Below, piece by piece: positions 40,174-52,211 of a stretch of 64,000 nucleotides of DNA. Every line of letters begins with the position of its first letter. Within the stretch, counting starts at the first letter, position 1. The notes beneath the pieces are model-generated. The model was not told the origin of the DNA and did no database searches. It worked only from the letters and a program-made list of their open reading frames with translations. The stretch comes from Glandiceps talaboti (Eukaryota > Hemichordata > Enteropneusta > Spengelidae): assembly GCF_964340395.1 (NCBI RefSeq), contig NC_135566.1, positions 4,169,001 to 4,233,000 on the forward strand. The letters run 5' to 3'. The position numbers were made by a program, and so were the translations under genes.

Positions 40174-42518
40174 ATAAAAAATGTAATATAAGTTTCATAT
40201 ATTTTGTATTCCTACTGTTATAACTGCTGGTGGTGTTAATAGCTCAGTGTTGTTACTATTGATTTGTTTGGGGCTGTCATCACTTTCAGTAATAGTTTAC
40301 CAATTCCAACAGATAGTAATAAATGAATAGTGTGATTCAGCGTACCATAAAAAAAACAACCCGGTCTCACCATTACAACTGATCTGTGCTACAAATCAAA
40401 GTAAAGTGAATCACACAATATCACCTATAATATAAATGTTCACCTAGCCAAAGTAGTGCAGCGCTAAATTCAATCACAACCCCTTCTCAGTAAAAAACAT
40501 CCCTCTGACAATTCATCATGGAGGATTCCTAAATTGACCAATAACGGAAAATAGGATATAAGAAATTACATTACCTACAATAAACAATCATCTTTTACTA
40601 GCATGTATTTTGTCTCGTTATTTTTTGAAAGCACTAAAAGCCTCGACACAGGAGTAAAACAGCGGCACTTTGTATTTAATCTGTTTTTTTGGACCATTCA
40701 GGGACTGCTTTTATGAGGATTGATAGCAAGAGATTGTTCATGGGCTACAGAGTGGTGTAAATTTGCCAAGACTTTCATGGAATTTTTGACAAACCTGCAT
40801 ATTACTAGAATCACACTGTTTCTGACCTTTCACATAGAAGATATAACACAATTTTGGCTCTGTAATCGCATCAGAAGTACAAATTCTTTCCGTCTCAATT
40901 CTGACCTTTGCAGAAATCGCATTATCAAAGGTCCCAAAATCCATAACCTTATAATTGCTATTTCCACAGAGCCAAATTAGTTCTTTTAACTTGGTTTCAC
41001 TATATACCTCCGAGCTACATTATCGGTTTACTTTCACGTTTCCAGGGAGAGGGTCGGTTATCTTTTGAAATAACAACAATCTTGGCAAGAGATCGAGACA
41101 GTGAGAGAAAGTGATGATTACCTTTCACAGCACAGTACGAGTATCACACATTCTGTAGATCCCAGAGTGAAAAATTGTTTGGCTCTTCAGAAAAAAAGAT
41201 ACATTCAAACCACAATCAGTGTCTTAACCAAGTATGATTAATCGGCCATGTTTCGTCAATCCAACGTCATAATTCATCTTAGAATATTACAACGATATGA
41301 AGTCACCAATAGAACTATCTAATGAAAAGTAACTGATGAAAGCCCTAGAAATTGTCAATACCTCGTCCGCGTGATGAATCACCTATTTTGCACGATTCAT
41401 GCATTCATAAAGTCTCTCTGCAAATGTCAACTAGCTGCTGTTGCTTGCAATTTGATATAATCAATATTTCATAGGCTCTATATTTGATAGGGGTTGATTT
41501 CCCTTTTGATCAGCTGTCCAATAGGAATCCATCACACTCCGGCTAAGATAACCATTGTCTTTTGTACGCCCGGCTACGTGCAATTTCCTTTCCCTGTTCG
41601 AAAGGAAACCATGGCTAGGTAAAATGGACTAACCTTTGTGTCCTAACAAACAAAGGAACAGCTAATCATGCATTGATTATTGCTTTCTTTTGATTGAGCT
41701 GTAACATTTTTATGTCTAAATTTTTTATCTGGAAAACTGACTATCAAATATCACAATGATATAAAACTTGTGTCCTCTCGGCGGTAAAAAAAAATTAAAC
41801 TGAAAAAGATGAAGCCCCTTGTAGTGAAAAACAAGATGGGTTAAAATTCTCGAAAATGATGACCCTGGAAGTGCAGTTGCTATAGCAATGAGTTGCTTAG
41901 AATTGACCTTAATATCATCAGAAAGCTGTCAGCCAGAGAAAGATTTCAATACGGTATTCAGGGGTCTATTTTACATCATCGATATATTAAATTTTGAATT
42001 ACTTTCATTTCCTTTGTTGATGCAGCAATCTACATTGGCAGCAAATAGACTCAAGCACAATTGGCGTCATTTGATAGCGTTTCACACACCACTACATTTA
42101 TATATGGAGTAAATTAAACTCTGAGTAAACATCAAAATCTGGCCATTATTTCACACACCCTCTTTCATAAAAGGGTATATGATCTGCCTGGATGAGATTC
42201 ACAAATAGAACGCTACATCTGATGGTGGAGACTTAAAATACATAAGCAATAAATATTCCGCCTGTCTGACAACAAAAGCGACACACAGATGCGACATATA
42301 CAATATGGCTACCCCATTCCCAAAAATAACAATGAATTAATTCCACTGACATCTGGTTTTTTATGTATTTAATGGGGCATTACCAAAGTCTTTGAAAATC
42401 ATCCATCATTGTTCCCTATCCTTGATTTCTTTATTTAAAAATCGTTGATGGGTATCTATTTAATTATTCGTGTTCCAATAATATTTTTATCTAGGCCAGA
42501 AAACTAATTTATTTTCAG

Positions 42519-42585
42519 AAACAAGGCCAGAAAAAAATTAAAAAGCTGATCAACGGGCCTGACCTACCCAATTTTTAGCATTTCA
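42519..42585 (+). repeat. AGGCCA-type dispersed repeat, copy 2
   Basis: AGGCCAGAAAAAAATT, then AAAAAGCTG, then CCTGACCTACCC. The middle AAAAAGCTG segment matches copy 3 closely. Confidence 0.4.
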
Positions 42586-43744
42586 GTTCTTCTGTTTTTT
42601 CTTCTTCTATTTTTGGTGAAGGGCAATATATCCCCATGTGGGCTTCGCATGCTAGTAAAATGCACACTTTGTTTCAAAATTAAGGGGATATCTTTATATA
42701 TTCTGAATAACACATGTAACAATATACATTTGTGCCAATTCCAAATGATATACCGGTAATATCTTCTACAGTGGTTTACTTGGCTTTGATGATCCATACA
42801 CGGGTGAATTGAGATTAAACTAAACTGTTGCATATCCAACGTGCACTAAAAGGAATGACAAAAGTTTATGACCATGGGAAGGGGGCTAAGCAGTCATTGG
42901 GTCATCAAAAGTCTGATAGTCTGAAAGTCTTGAAACGTTTTCCTTTTTATTAGTGATTTTTTCGAACCAAATTAAACTTTAGGAGAAGTAATTTCCCAAG
43001 TGCATCCGCAAAATATCTTTCAGCTTTGCCACAACTAAATACACTTCATAGCCAGATAACAGATACTGCATGGTATAATTGTTTCAATTCTGGTATTTTA
43101 ATACCATATTCAAACATGTAAAACTTTAAATTATGTCTATGGTTTGATATTTTATGCCTCTAAATGGCCTCCTACATTGTCTTATTTTCAAAAAAGTTTT
43201 CATCTTTGTAGGTGTCTCCTTCCAATCATCCAATCAATAGCAATCATGGTGATAATTGTTTTTCTCCCAAAACAAGATGAAAGGTGGCTGCCTAAGTACC
43301 TCCCTGTAGAGTTTAGAGCTCATTATGAGACATCTCCTTATGCATGTGAAATTCACATCTTTTGTAAAGTAATCTTGTTTGTTTGGACTGTTATTGTAGT
43401 TGGTTATCACTGTTATTTTAATGCATCATTGTACCATATAATTGTATATCTCCACTGTAGTGCAGGTGACAGAAGGACTGGATAAAATAATTCTGGAGTT
43501 TCATTTGGCAGGTTTTAACATTTTTGAGAGGAGAGGGGAAGAGGAGAAGGTAAGAGGAGCTGCAAAATGTGTTTAACCATAAATTGTGTACATTTCCTAA
43601 GTGTAGAATTGGTGGAAATTGATTGCCATACAGACAAATTGCAAGAGATAAAAATCAAAATGACTGAATAAGTGCTATATAAACTCAACTTGAAATGTTT
43701 TGCCATCATTATATACAGCTTGTTTTTACATCCTTGTCAAGCAT

Positions 43745-43835
43745 TGTAAAAAAAAATTGACCTACCTACCTACCTACCCAATGTGATGTGTTAGATTGCC
43801 AGTTAACAGCTTTTTAAAATTTGTTCTGGCCTAAG
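43745..43835 (-). repeat. AGGCCA-type dispersed repeat, copy 3, with (CTAC)n
   Basis: On the minus strand it reads AGGCCAGAACAAATTT, then TAAAAAGCTG, and further on a run of GGTAGGTAGGTAGG. The tetranucleotide run appears to be an expansion of the CCTACC segment seen once in copy 2. Confidence 0.4.
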
Positions 43836-43904
43836 CTTGATATCAACATAAGTATTGACGATACTTTGTAAACATATATATGTCATTTGTTAATCTAGAA
43901 ATTT

Positions 43905-44240
43905 GAACAAATCTAACGACATCTCTTTCACAAAGTCATTGTAGATTTTGGATAAAATGAGACTTCTTGTAAATTGTACATGTTAACAATACTTATTGAC
44001 ATCTACAATACTTGTTATTCAAAATCAAAATATTTTCAGCTCATCTGATGAAAAGTAAAACTCCTTTCCACAAAATCACTGCATATTTTGGTGAAATTAC
44101 ATTTCTTGTACATTGTACGTGTTGATGAAACATTGCAGAAATCTATGGTACGCATCATTCAAAATCACATCTCCACATACACAATAAATAAATCTCCCTT
44201 CAACAAATTCATTGCAGATGATTTGGGGTGAAATTCAGCC
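43905..44240 (+). repeat. Degenerate tandem triplication of about 135 bp
   Basis: CTCTTTCACAAAGTCATTG, CTCCTTTCCACAAAATCACTG and CTCCCTTCAACAAATTCATTG occur at about 135-bp intervals, each followed by a CAGATTTTGG-like segment. Confidence 0.55.
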
Positions 44241-44602
44241 AAATGTTGCTCCAATCAAATGTGAAATACCATACCAACATGTCTGTAGCAAATAATCTAT
44301 GAAACCTGATACAGTAACTATCAGTGTACATAAAAGCTACCATCCATATTATTTTTCTGTTTATAAAAACTGCTACAATCTGTTACATATGTTGGCTTTA
44401 TAAAAGCATAATTTATCAAGAATTTTCCATCATCTCCACTACCTTCCATTTATATTAAGGTTGGCTTAATTACATATTATTACATCTGGTATATATACAA
44501 AATATACAACAAATAGAACCCCCGCCCCTGCAAATTAATTACAGTTGATAATAACATTTTTCTGTCTGTATCTACCACTGTCAGTGTCTGTCAGTAACTA
44601 CC

Positions 44603-44664
<62 letters not shown>
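44603..44664 (+). repeat. (CTGT)n microsatellite
   Basis: About 15 perfect CTGT units. Confidence 0.97.
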
Positions 44665-46594
44665 CCTCCCTACCTCAAATAACTTTTTTCTTCCCAAGCC
44701 CAATTTTCAAACTACAAAATGTAACAAACATTGGAACAGAATTATCACATAACTATGTACAACCCATAACACCAAAGTAAAGCGTTTTCTGTATATACCA
44801 CAATTGTTTATAGCATCCATATCATATAAAACCCATAACACCAAAGTAAAGCATAGTGTAAAACTAAAAGTACACTGTTTCATTAATTGACCACATTAGA
44901 AAGGCCACATGCTAGGCTTGTAAATAAACCAATTGAAAAAGTATACTTTTACACTTGATATGGCTGCTGTAATTTATAAATGAATGAAGCATATAGAGAA
45001 AGTGCTTTACTTCAGTGTTACCTGTTGTAATTTGAGGTTTACATATATGACATAGATAGATGGGAGTATATATAATTCATTTGATTCCCTCAATCTTTAA
45101 TACTAGCAATAATGTACTGTTAGGGTTTCTGATTTCCATACAATATGAAAAACACAATATGGATATATAGTTTTTAAAATGATTGTTTTCAATTAACTTT
45201 CATTATTCCTTGAATGACAGAGATTGATCGACTGAGTCAATAATTAAAATATCTATAAAACAAACGAGATTGAATTTCCTACATTTAGGATTAATTTAGT
45301 TTTTAGTTTCTTCAACAAAACTGTTCAGTGCGTTGCCTGCCTCCCGTCCTATGATTAAAATAAATAATTCCACTTTGTTCCATTTTATGTATATTTTCAC
45401 TGAACAGTACTTATAGCCACATTATTTGTAACTTAATGTACAGATTGACACTATATAAATCTGCCTTTACTACACCTAATTACAAAGAACTCACTAAGTG
45501 AAAGTGATTCTTTTTCACATCAAATTATTTTGACACAAAAAATCAGTTCAGTTAAATAATCTGAAACAAGTTTAAGGCCAAAATACATACCTATACAGTA
45601 GATGTAGTGCACAGAGAATTGTGAGAATTTCGATTAAAAAAATCCTGACAAGAATCATACATATATGGATATAAGTGGCACCTTTGTGGTCGATAACACT
45701 GTCAATACATACAAGACAGTTATAGGATACCATTCTAGCCTCTCAATACACCCCATCATCAATGTATCAAACACTTTCTACAAGCACACATGTACAAGTT
45801 TGCAGTACAGTAAACACCATCTGTGCCTTCTAGACTTTTACAGTGAAAACATTGGAAGAAATATACAGTCATGTAATACAATCAATTTTTTGTTAATAAT
45901 GTCTGACGACTGTCGATATTTTCTTCTCTTTCACATCTGTTCAATTTGACTTGTTTTGCTTTATTAAAGTGCAGGTGTCGTACACTGCCTGTCTTCTATT
46001 GTTGCCTGTATTTTGGGGTGCTAACAAACTATAGTTTGACACTACAATTGAATTCAAATATTTTTTTTGTAGGACTCTATAGTGTGTGGGACTCTCTAGT
46101 GTGTGTACAAACGACTTTGGATGACTGCTGCATTTTACCACAGCTTAACTGAGCAACAAGGGACAGAAAGAGAAACACATCAGTACAAGAGAACAGATCA
46201 AACCAAGATATACTTTGAGATTATGATGCTTAAAAAACCACCAAACTTTTTGAATTTTTATAGTGTTAAACTCTTGTCTGTAAATGCTCCAAAACATATG
46301 TGCAACAGTACATGTGCCGTGCATGACCCCTGTACTTTAAGTTTAAGTCATTAATCGTTGCTATAGTTACCTCCCTCATCAAGTGAATTTCCTCAAGAAT
46401 TATACATGTAATTAAACATAATGTATGCATTGTTTATAAATGTATTAAAAGACAGATCTCAGGTGAATAGCAATCAATTAGCATTTTTGTGATAAGACAA
46501 TACATTTAAATTAAGTTAATTAAGTTACTAATACAGATTCAAAGGATGCAGATGAATACATGTACAGACTGGAAAGACACACAGTTGGACGAAT

Positions 46595-47108
46595 GTGTAG
46601 AAGGACATATAGAGACAGTCAAAGACAGGAACAGACAGGTGGATGGACAGGTAGAGGGACATGTAGAGATAGGCAGAGACAGGAACAGACAGGTGGATGG
46701 ACAGGTAGAGGGATATATAGAGACAGTCCAAGGCAGGAACAGACAGGTGGATGGACAGGTAGAGGGACATGTAGAGATAGGCAGAGACAGGAACAGGCAG
46801 GTGGATGGACAGGTAGAGGGACATGTAGAGATAGGCAGAGACAGGAACAGACAGGTGGATGGACAGGTAGAGGGACATGTAGAGATAGGCAGAGACAGGA
46901 ACAGACAGGTGGATGGACAGGTAGAGGGACATGTAGAGATAGGCAGAGACAGGAACAGACAGGTGGAGGGACATGTAGAGGGACATGTAGAGATAGGCAG
47001 AGAAAGGAACAGACAGGTGGATGGACAGAGAGAGGGAAATGTAGAGATAGGCAGAGACAGGAACGGACAGGTGGATGGACAGGTAGAGGGACACATAGTG
47101 ATAGCTAG
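46595..47108 (+). repeat. 54-bp minisatellite, about 9 units
   Basis: The unit is GGGACATGTAGAGATAGGCA, then GAGACAGGAACAGACAGGTG, then GATGGACAGGTAGA. As 54 bp is 18 codons, frames of 180-280 codons are open on both strands. These are repeat artefacts. Confidence 0.94.
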
Positions 47109-47143
47109 GCAGAGACAGGGAGAGAGATAAACAAGGCTGGAAG

Positions 47144-47146
<3 letters not shown>

Positions 47147-47230
<84 letters not shown>

Positions 47231-47241
47231 AGAAAGAGAGA

Positions 47242-47275
<34 letters not shown>
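47147..47275 (+). repeat. (GA)n, G10 and (AC)n compound microsatellite
   Basis: A pure GA run to about 47219 is followed by ten G (47221-47230), a short GA-rich link and an AC run (47243-47275). It directly follows the 54-bp minisatellite. Confidence 0.97.
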
Positions 47276-47277
<2 letters not shown>

Positions 47278-47756
47278 CTCCTACAAAAAAGTATACAATA
47301 TTGTCTAACTAGTATTGACACATACAAGCTGAGACCTATGCATGGAATTACAACATCAAATAGTACAGTATCATTAACACATCTTAGCATTCCATAGAAA
47401 TCTTTGTTACAACTGACACCTTACACATACATATTCAAAGTAGCAGTAATCTCTGCATACAGCTCTTCTAGACAGATACATCATAATCACACAAAAAATG
47501 TCATCAAATATTTCAGTTTTTGATGTCTCTGTAATGACAAATCACCATGTATATATGACAAAAGATGTCACAATTTTTGCTAGTTAACCTTACTGACTGG
47601 AAAACACAAACAAAAAACAAAATGAAATACAGGTAGTTATTAAACACAAGTTTGAATGCCTAGAACTTCTGAAATAATATCAACTAACTATAATCAGAGA
47701 AATGTAAACTTTTTAACCTTCTGTACGTGGAAACCATTACTAGTGATTTTATGTCA

Positions 47757-47841
47757 TGGATACAGATACAGATACAGATACAGATACAGATACAGATACA
47801 CATACAGATACACATACACATACACATACAGATACACATAC
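47757..47841 (+). repeat. (GATACA)n/(CATACA)n microsatellite
   Basis: Hexamer array with G/C alternation at the first position. Confidence 0.93.
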
Positions 47842-48743
47842 ACTAACACCAATACACTAAATAAAACATATAAATTATGATAGAGCAGACAATAATAATG
47901 ATCAAAACTACTTTAGAAATTGTAAAAGTTCAATTTATTTTCATGCACGGCGCAAATAAAAACATGTATAATTTTTCAATGAAAATGAAATTTACCTGTT
48001 ATACTAAAAAATAGGTAATTTAATACATCAGTTGCACTAAATTACAAAAAAAAAATATCTAAACATAAAATATTATATACTTACCACACAAAAAATGAAA
48101 AGATTAAACAAAATTTTAATAGAGATATCTAAGAATTGAACTCTGTGAAGTTGCAAAAAAAAATACAATTGCACTAAGACTTTTATGAATGTCAAAAATC
48201 AGGGAGAGAGGAAAACGGAGTACACTATGAATAGCTTTGAGCTAAGTATTGATATAAGCATACCTCTGGCAAGGTCCGGAAGTGCAACCAACATTGCTTT
48301 TCACGATAGCATGCTAGATTTGTTCAACACATGGCATATACAATTGGAAGTGTATGTGAAAATGGCAGGAGAGTAAGGTCATACACACACTAAGTATAGA
48401 GTCAACTGTGGCTGATTGAAGTCTGAAACTGTTGTTGACAGCTGGTGAAAGGTCTTATCATTCACTAACAAATTGTCAGGTTAAGATATATTAAAGCCTC
48501 AGCAATTGTTACAAATGGTTTACATTGGTGCTGCCAAAATCGTCAAACTGGGAGGAAACAGGTGGGGGGAAAAACAAAGGCCGACTCTGACAAATGGACG
48601 ACGTCGTAATTTAGCAATTCTTACATTTGAGCGATCTGTATAAATATATCATACAAGGGAACAAAAGAGATGTATTAAGTTTCCTTATGAAATTGAATCA
48701 GCATGAAATTGTACATTAGTGATGAATTCGCTTTTCTACTTAC

Positions 48744-48779
48744 GATATATCCTTTGCCTGAACTGGAATGAGAGCTTGC
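48744..48779 (-). CDS. AUTS2: AUTS2-family protein, internal exon b (36 nt, phase 0/0)
   Basis: Second exon on the minus strand. The acceptor is very strong, a long pyrimidine run ending cttttctcctag, and the donor is ATC|gtaagt. The 36 nt encode ASSHSSSGKGYI. From memory, the human AUTS2 counterpart after RLSD is the 12-residue SSAPSSLGTGYF, so the length is the same and the Ser-rich head and G-x-GY tail are shared. It joins exon a in phase 0 (RLSD|ASSH) and exon c in phase 0 (GKGYI|CDSE). Because it is symmetric, skipping it would remove exactly 12 residues and keep the frame. It probably encodes a disordered linker. The intron upstream is about 3.3 kb and the one downstream about 19.6 kb. 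Confidence 0.85.
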
Positions 48780-49782
48780 CTAGGAGAAAAGGAAGAGAGA
48801 AAAAACCGATTGTGATAAGCTGTCAGTGAAACTGAATACAGGTCTGACATACGATACTCGTAGTGCCAATCATAAAACATCAATACTTGACATATCAGTC
48901 TTTGTACCTTCATAGGATTGCCGTTACTTTATCACGTATAGAAATCAAAAAAAGGTCACTTTCTGCACGCACAAATGATCGATGTTACCGGATGAGGCAA
49001 TGTTCAAACCACACGCCGTGATCTCAGTACAATGAAGAGAATGAGACAGAAAGAGAAAGAGAGCGCGCACACACACACATACACACGTCAAATGTAGAAG
49101 ATAGCAAAAGCCAGTTTGCTCCTCCCATGCATATTTCATGTAGCAATTATTTTCAGCAGTAATGATATGACCTGGAAAAAGCCGCGGAACAAAACTGCCT
49201 AATTACCATACCTATCATATCATCCGCCAAATTTTTCCGCCATCAATAAACAAAGAAACATGATAAGGAAGACACTTTATGGCTTCATTAACTTTTAATC
49301 ATCCACAAAACATCAAAAAACAGTCGAATATAAAACACTCATTATTTCTGACATGCTGCTTTTCTATGTCTCCAAATTCATTATAACGTGCATTACTTCA
49401 TCACTTTGCCAGCCTGCTTAAGCCGGGATTTTTATTACTATTCTGACGAATCGAGAGCTTGGATTGATTTGAGGGGATATTACTCTTTTCAAACACCCAT
49501 TGTTAGGTGGTAACTGGATAATTTGTCAACTATCTTGGACGACATTAGCTTTAAAAGATAACCCTTTCTCATGGTAATTGTTAATAAAGCGCAGTAATAT
49601 CCAGATATTAGCGATATTTACATTCTTCATTGGAAATCAATATAAGCCACACAATGACTTTAATCAGAGCCATTTTTCTATCGTTTTATTGAGTCAGAGC
49701 AGGAAACGAGATTCATGGGAGATTACTGTTTACATAATACTTGCTATTTAGCTTTCATTTACATGACACAGTACAGACATCC

Positions 49783-49796
49783 ATTACCATGGCAAC
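49783..49796. promoter_or_regulatory. X-box-like site
   Basis: ATTACCATGGCAAC is close to the RFX consensus GTTRCCATGGCAAC. It lies in a repeat-free stretch about 1 kb upstream of exon b on the minus strand. Confidence 0.35.
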
Positions 49797-50721
49797 CATT
49801 TCAAATAATCAATTCGGGACCCATCAGTTAATAAATTTTGTCACAAAATCATAACAGGTATTGAAGGTAGACATAGTTTCCTTTATATGCAATCCATTAT
49901 ACACTGCCACCTATTGATATCCTGTCATTTTTTGCATTTGCTCTTGCTGTGCCGTTTTTGTTACGTCTGTTCTCAACCTCAAGGAAAAATCACAAATCCT
50001 CTTTTGTTAAGCTGTCAATACGTTGGATGGCAGCATGAAATATTTACACATTTAATACAGGCCAATCTTACTGGCTTTGGCTGTACAATAGAAACGCTAA
50101 TGTAATCTATCTTGCTCAAAAGACCTATTAATTTTTAAATTATTGTCACTGAAATCGGCTCGACTATAAAGCGGAGAGTGACTAGTGAAAGAGAAAATCC
50201 TTCCTCTTGGCAAATAGAGCTCAACAGAGGGGCATCTTCAAGGGAAAATACAAAGATGTCTATATTTGATTGCTACGATGATGTTGCATATTTCGAAGAC
50301 AACAATAACGATGGGAAATCTCTGTGAAATCAAAATAAATCACATGACACTTGGAAATATATTGAGGGCGTCATTTGAAATACATCTTAGATGCTCCCAC
50401 AACATTACATTTCACTATTCAATAATTCCTCCTTTATACAAGTTACAACCATATTTTTATGAGCACTATGAGGAATACACGAACAATATTTTTATGACCA
50501 CAGCATTTTAATCTATTGGATTATTATTAGTATTCAAGTTCCACATGCTTTCTTTATTTTATCGTTTACTATCCTCATAAAAATTAGGAATAACAATGTT
50601 TTTCAAACAGAAACAAGATGGACATTTCAACTATCATTTCATCAATTGTTAGTCCCAATTTACAGTTTTTATAGACAACTGGTTTTATTAATGGTGGTAA
50701 CATAAGTAATGTAACATAAGT

Positions 50722-50845
50722 GTGTAAAAGCTAACTGAGTTCCCAGATGTAGACACTTTCTCTACCAAAATAGTACATGGTACAGAAATATGTGAGAAAT
50801 ATGACCAGATTTTTAACCAAGTTCCTAAACCTTAGGAAAACACTG
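50722..50845 (-). repeat. Dispersed repeat, copy 3
   Basis: Read on the minus strand it starts CAGTGTTTTCCTAAGG, then TTTAGGAAC, and ends GGGAACTCAGTTAGC. Same family as the other three copies. Confidence 0.55.
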
Positions 50846-50954
50846 AATAAATAACATTGAATTGTATGTCAGAAATATAAAGCATAAAAAGTTTGACTGC
50901 TATTATGATGGTTGTCACTGCCAGTCTGATGATATTTTCAGCCAAACATATTAA

Positions 50955-50966
50955 CCCCCCCCCCCC
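50955..50966 (+). repeat. C12 homopolymer tract
   Basis: Twelve C followed by TCCCTCCCCC. A likely site of sequencing length error. Confidence 0.9.
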
Positions 50967-51069
50967 TCCCTCCCCCATCAAAATGTGGGTTGAAATTTAC
51001 TTCCAGTACATTGCATTGTGTTGTTGTATTACGACAAGTTTATATTACATTTGTGATGTTTTGATATAT

Positions 51070-51233
51070 GACATGACATGACATGACACAACACTGCACA
51101 ACACGACACGACACTACACTACACTACACTACACTACACTACACTACACTACACTACACTACACTACACTACACTACACTACACTACACTACACTACACT
51201 ACACTACACTACACTACACTACACTACACTACT
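51070..51233 (+). repeat. (TGACA)n then (ACTAC)n pentanucleotide array
   Basis: Short TGACA units grade through CGACA into about 24 near-perfect ACTAC units. Frames cycle through the repeat, so the open frame here is spurious. Confidence 0.96.
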
Positions 51234-52115
51234 ACCAAACAAGGACACATAACCTATGTGAAAGTTTACTTGGCTGGAGTACAGACATCAACTTACTTAC
51301 AGATAATGAAATTACAGTAACCCCTAAAGATCATCTAGCTATATGCACATGTGGGACTTGTACTAGTAAAGAATACAGCCCTCCAATCAACTTATTACCA
51401 CAGGAACAAGCTTTGCCATCATACTAGCCTATTCTAATGTTGGTCAGGCATGTGGAGTTTTTTTCTTCAAATTACTACAATACACACTCCATTATAGGGC
51501 CATTACTTTCCTTTGTGATGCAGTCACGTACTTAGTACTTCTTATTTAACAACATATTACAAATCCATATATTATTATCGCTAAACAAACTTCTGGTAGA
51601 CCAGCCCATCTTCAAACTGCGTTTACACAACTTAAGAATACCATCTTACCCCTACTTCAGATACATGTCGGAGCTGTTTGATGTCTATGTAAACAAAAGT
51701 ATGTCCAGCCGTGTTTGCAAAGAACTAAACCAGCAATATTGAAGATCGGACACATACATATATATTTTCTATCATTCCGTTTGATAGGTTAAAATAAATT
51801 ACTACCCTGAATTTAAATAAAACACATCTTACATATCACAGGACACAGCATACATTGGAGGTGGGATACTGTACATGATAATGTAGTTGACAATTCATCT
51901 AGTTAGGATTTCTTGAACACAAGTTCCAATGTACTTCCAAATTTTGAACGAAAACCGACACACAAGTGTGTATACACAGTTCGACATATTACATAAAGGG
52001 GCTACATACACTTGGATGTTCAACGTGTTTCATGTCAAGAAAACGTTAAAAGTTATGTCACAGAAGCTGTAATAACAAAGAAGAAGAAGGAGGCGAAATA
52101 TTGAGAAACACTTAC

Positions 52116-52211
52116 ATCACTCAGACGATCTCTTGAACTGCTTGTGAGTCCGTTGGTTTCTTCAGGTCTGGTATTTTCATCACTTGTACATTTACTATGA
52201 GGAGATCTTAT
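52116..52211 (-). CDS. AUTS2: AUTS2-family protein, internal exon a (96 nt, phase 0/0)
   Basis: First of four ordered exons of an AUTS2-like gene read on the minus strand. The 96-nt exon follows a pyrimidine-rich acceptor (ttctttctcttgcag) and ends GAT|gtaagt, with both borders in phase 0. It encodes 32 residues, beginning IRSPHSKCTSDE and ending SSSRDRLSD. From memory, human AUTS2 has SSSRERLSD at this point, preceded by a similar acidic Ser-rich stretch. The segment looks disordered and has no catalytic residues. AUTS2 proteins are nuclear regulators that in vertebrates join a variant Polycomb PRC1 complex (PCGF3/5) with CK2 and P300, and they also have reported cytoplasmic roles. The upstream exon was not found in the window. 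The motif alone would be weak. Its order with the next three exons makes the call strong. AUTS2 versus FBRSL1/FBRS cannot be separated, because those are vertebrate duplicates. Confidence 0.85.

Larger units (their letters stand above)
29137..48743 (-). other. 19.6-kb intron between exons b and c
   Basis: Intron between exons b and c. It holds a ZNF143/THAP11-like motif close to exon c (29187-29204), two copies of a dispersed 130-150-bp repeat (30431-30585 and 31877-32010), a 42-bp minisatellite (32247-33068), degenerate duplications near 34.0-34.2, 35.5-35.7, 37.5-37.8 and 43.9-44.2 kb, an X-box-like dyad (34887-34918), a minisatellite of about 57 bp (38060-38937), a HINE-like element (39467-40173), simple repeats and a 54-bp minisatellite (46595-47108). 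In 33069-33980, 40174-42518 and 44665-46594 I see no supportable gene. Confidence 0.75.
48780..52115 (-). other. 3.3-kb intron between exons a and b
   Basis: The shortest of the three complete introns. The stretch around 49150-49830 is free of simple repeats and includes an X-box-like site (49783-49796). Further on are a dispersed-repeat copy (50722-50845), a C12 tract (50955-50966) and a pentanucleotide satellite (51070-51233). No coding frame is supported. Confidence 0.75.

Noticed and set aside
43144-43485. 113-codon plus-strand frame
   Set aside because: No ATG start at its beginning, no recognised family, and no supporting splice structure. Treated as chance.
46528-47390. Long open frames of 180-283 codons on both strands
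   Set aside because: They arise from the 54-bp minisatellite and adjoining GA/AC runs. The period is a multiple of three and the peptides are pure repeats.
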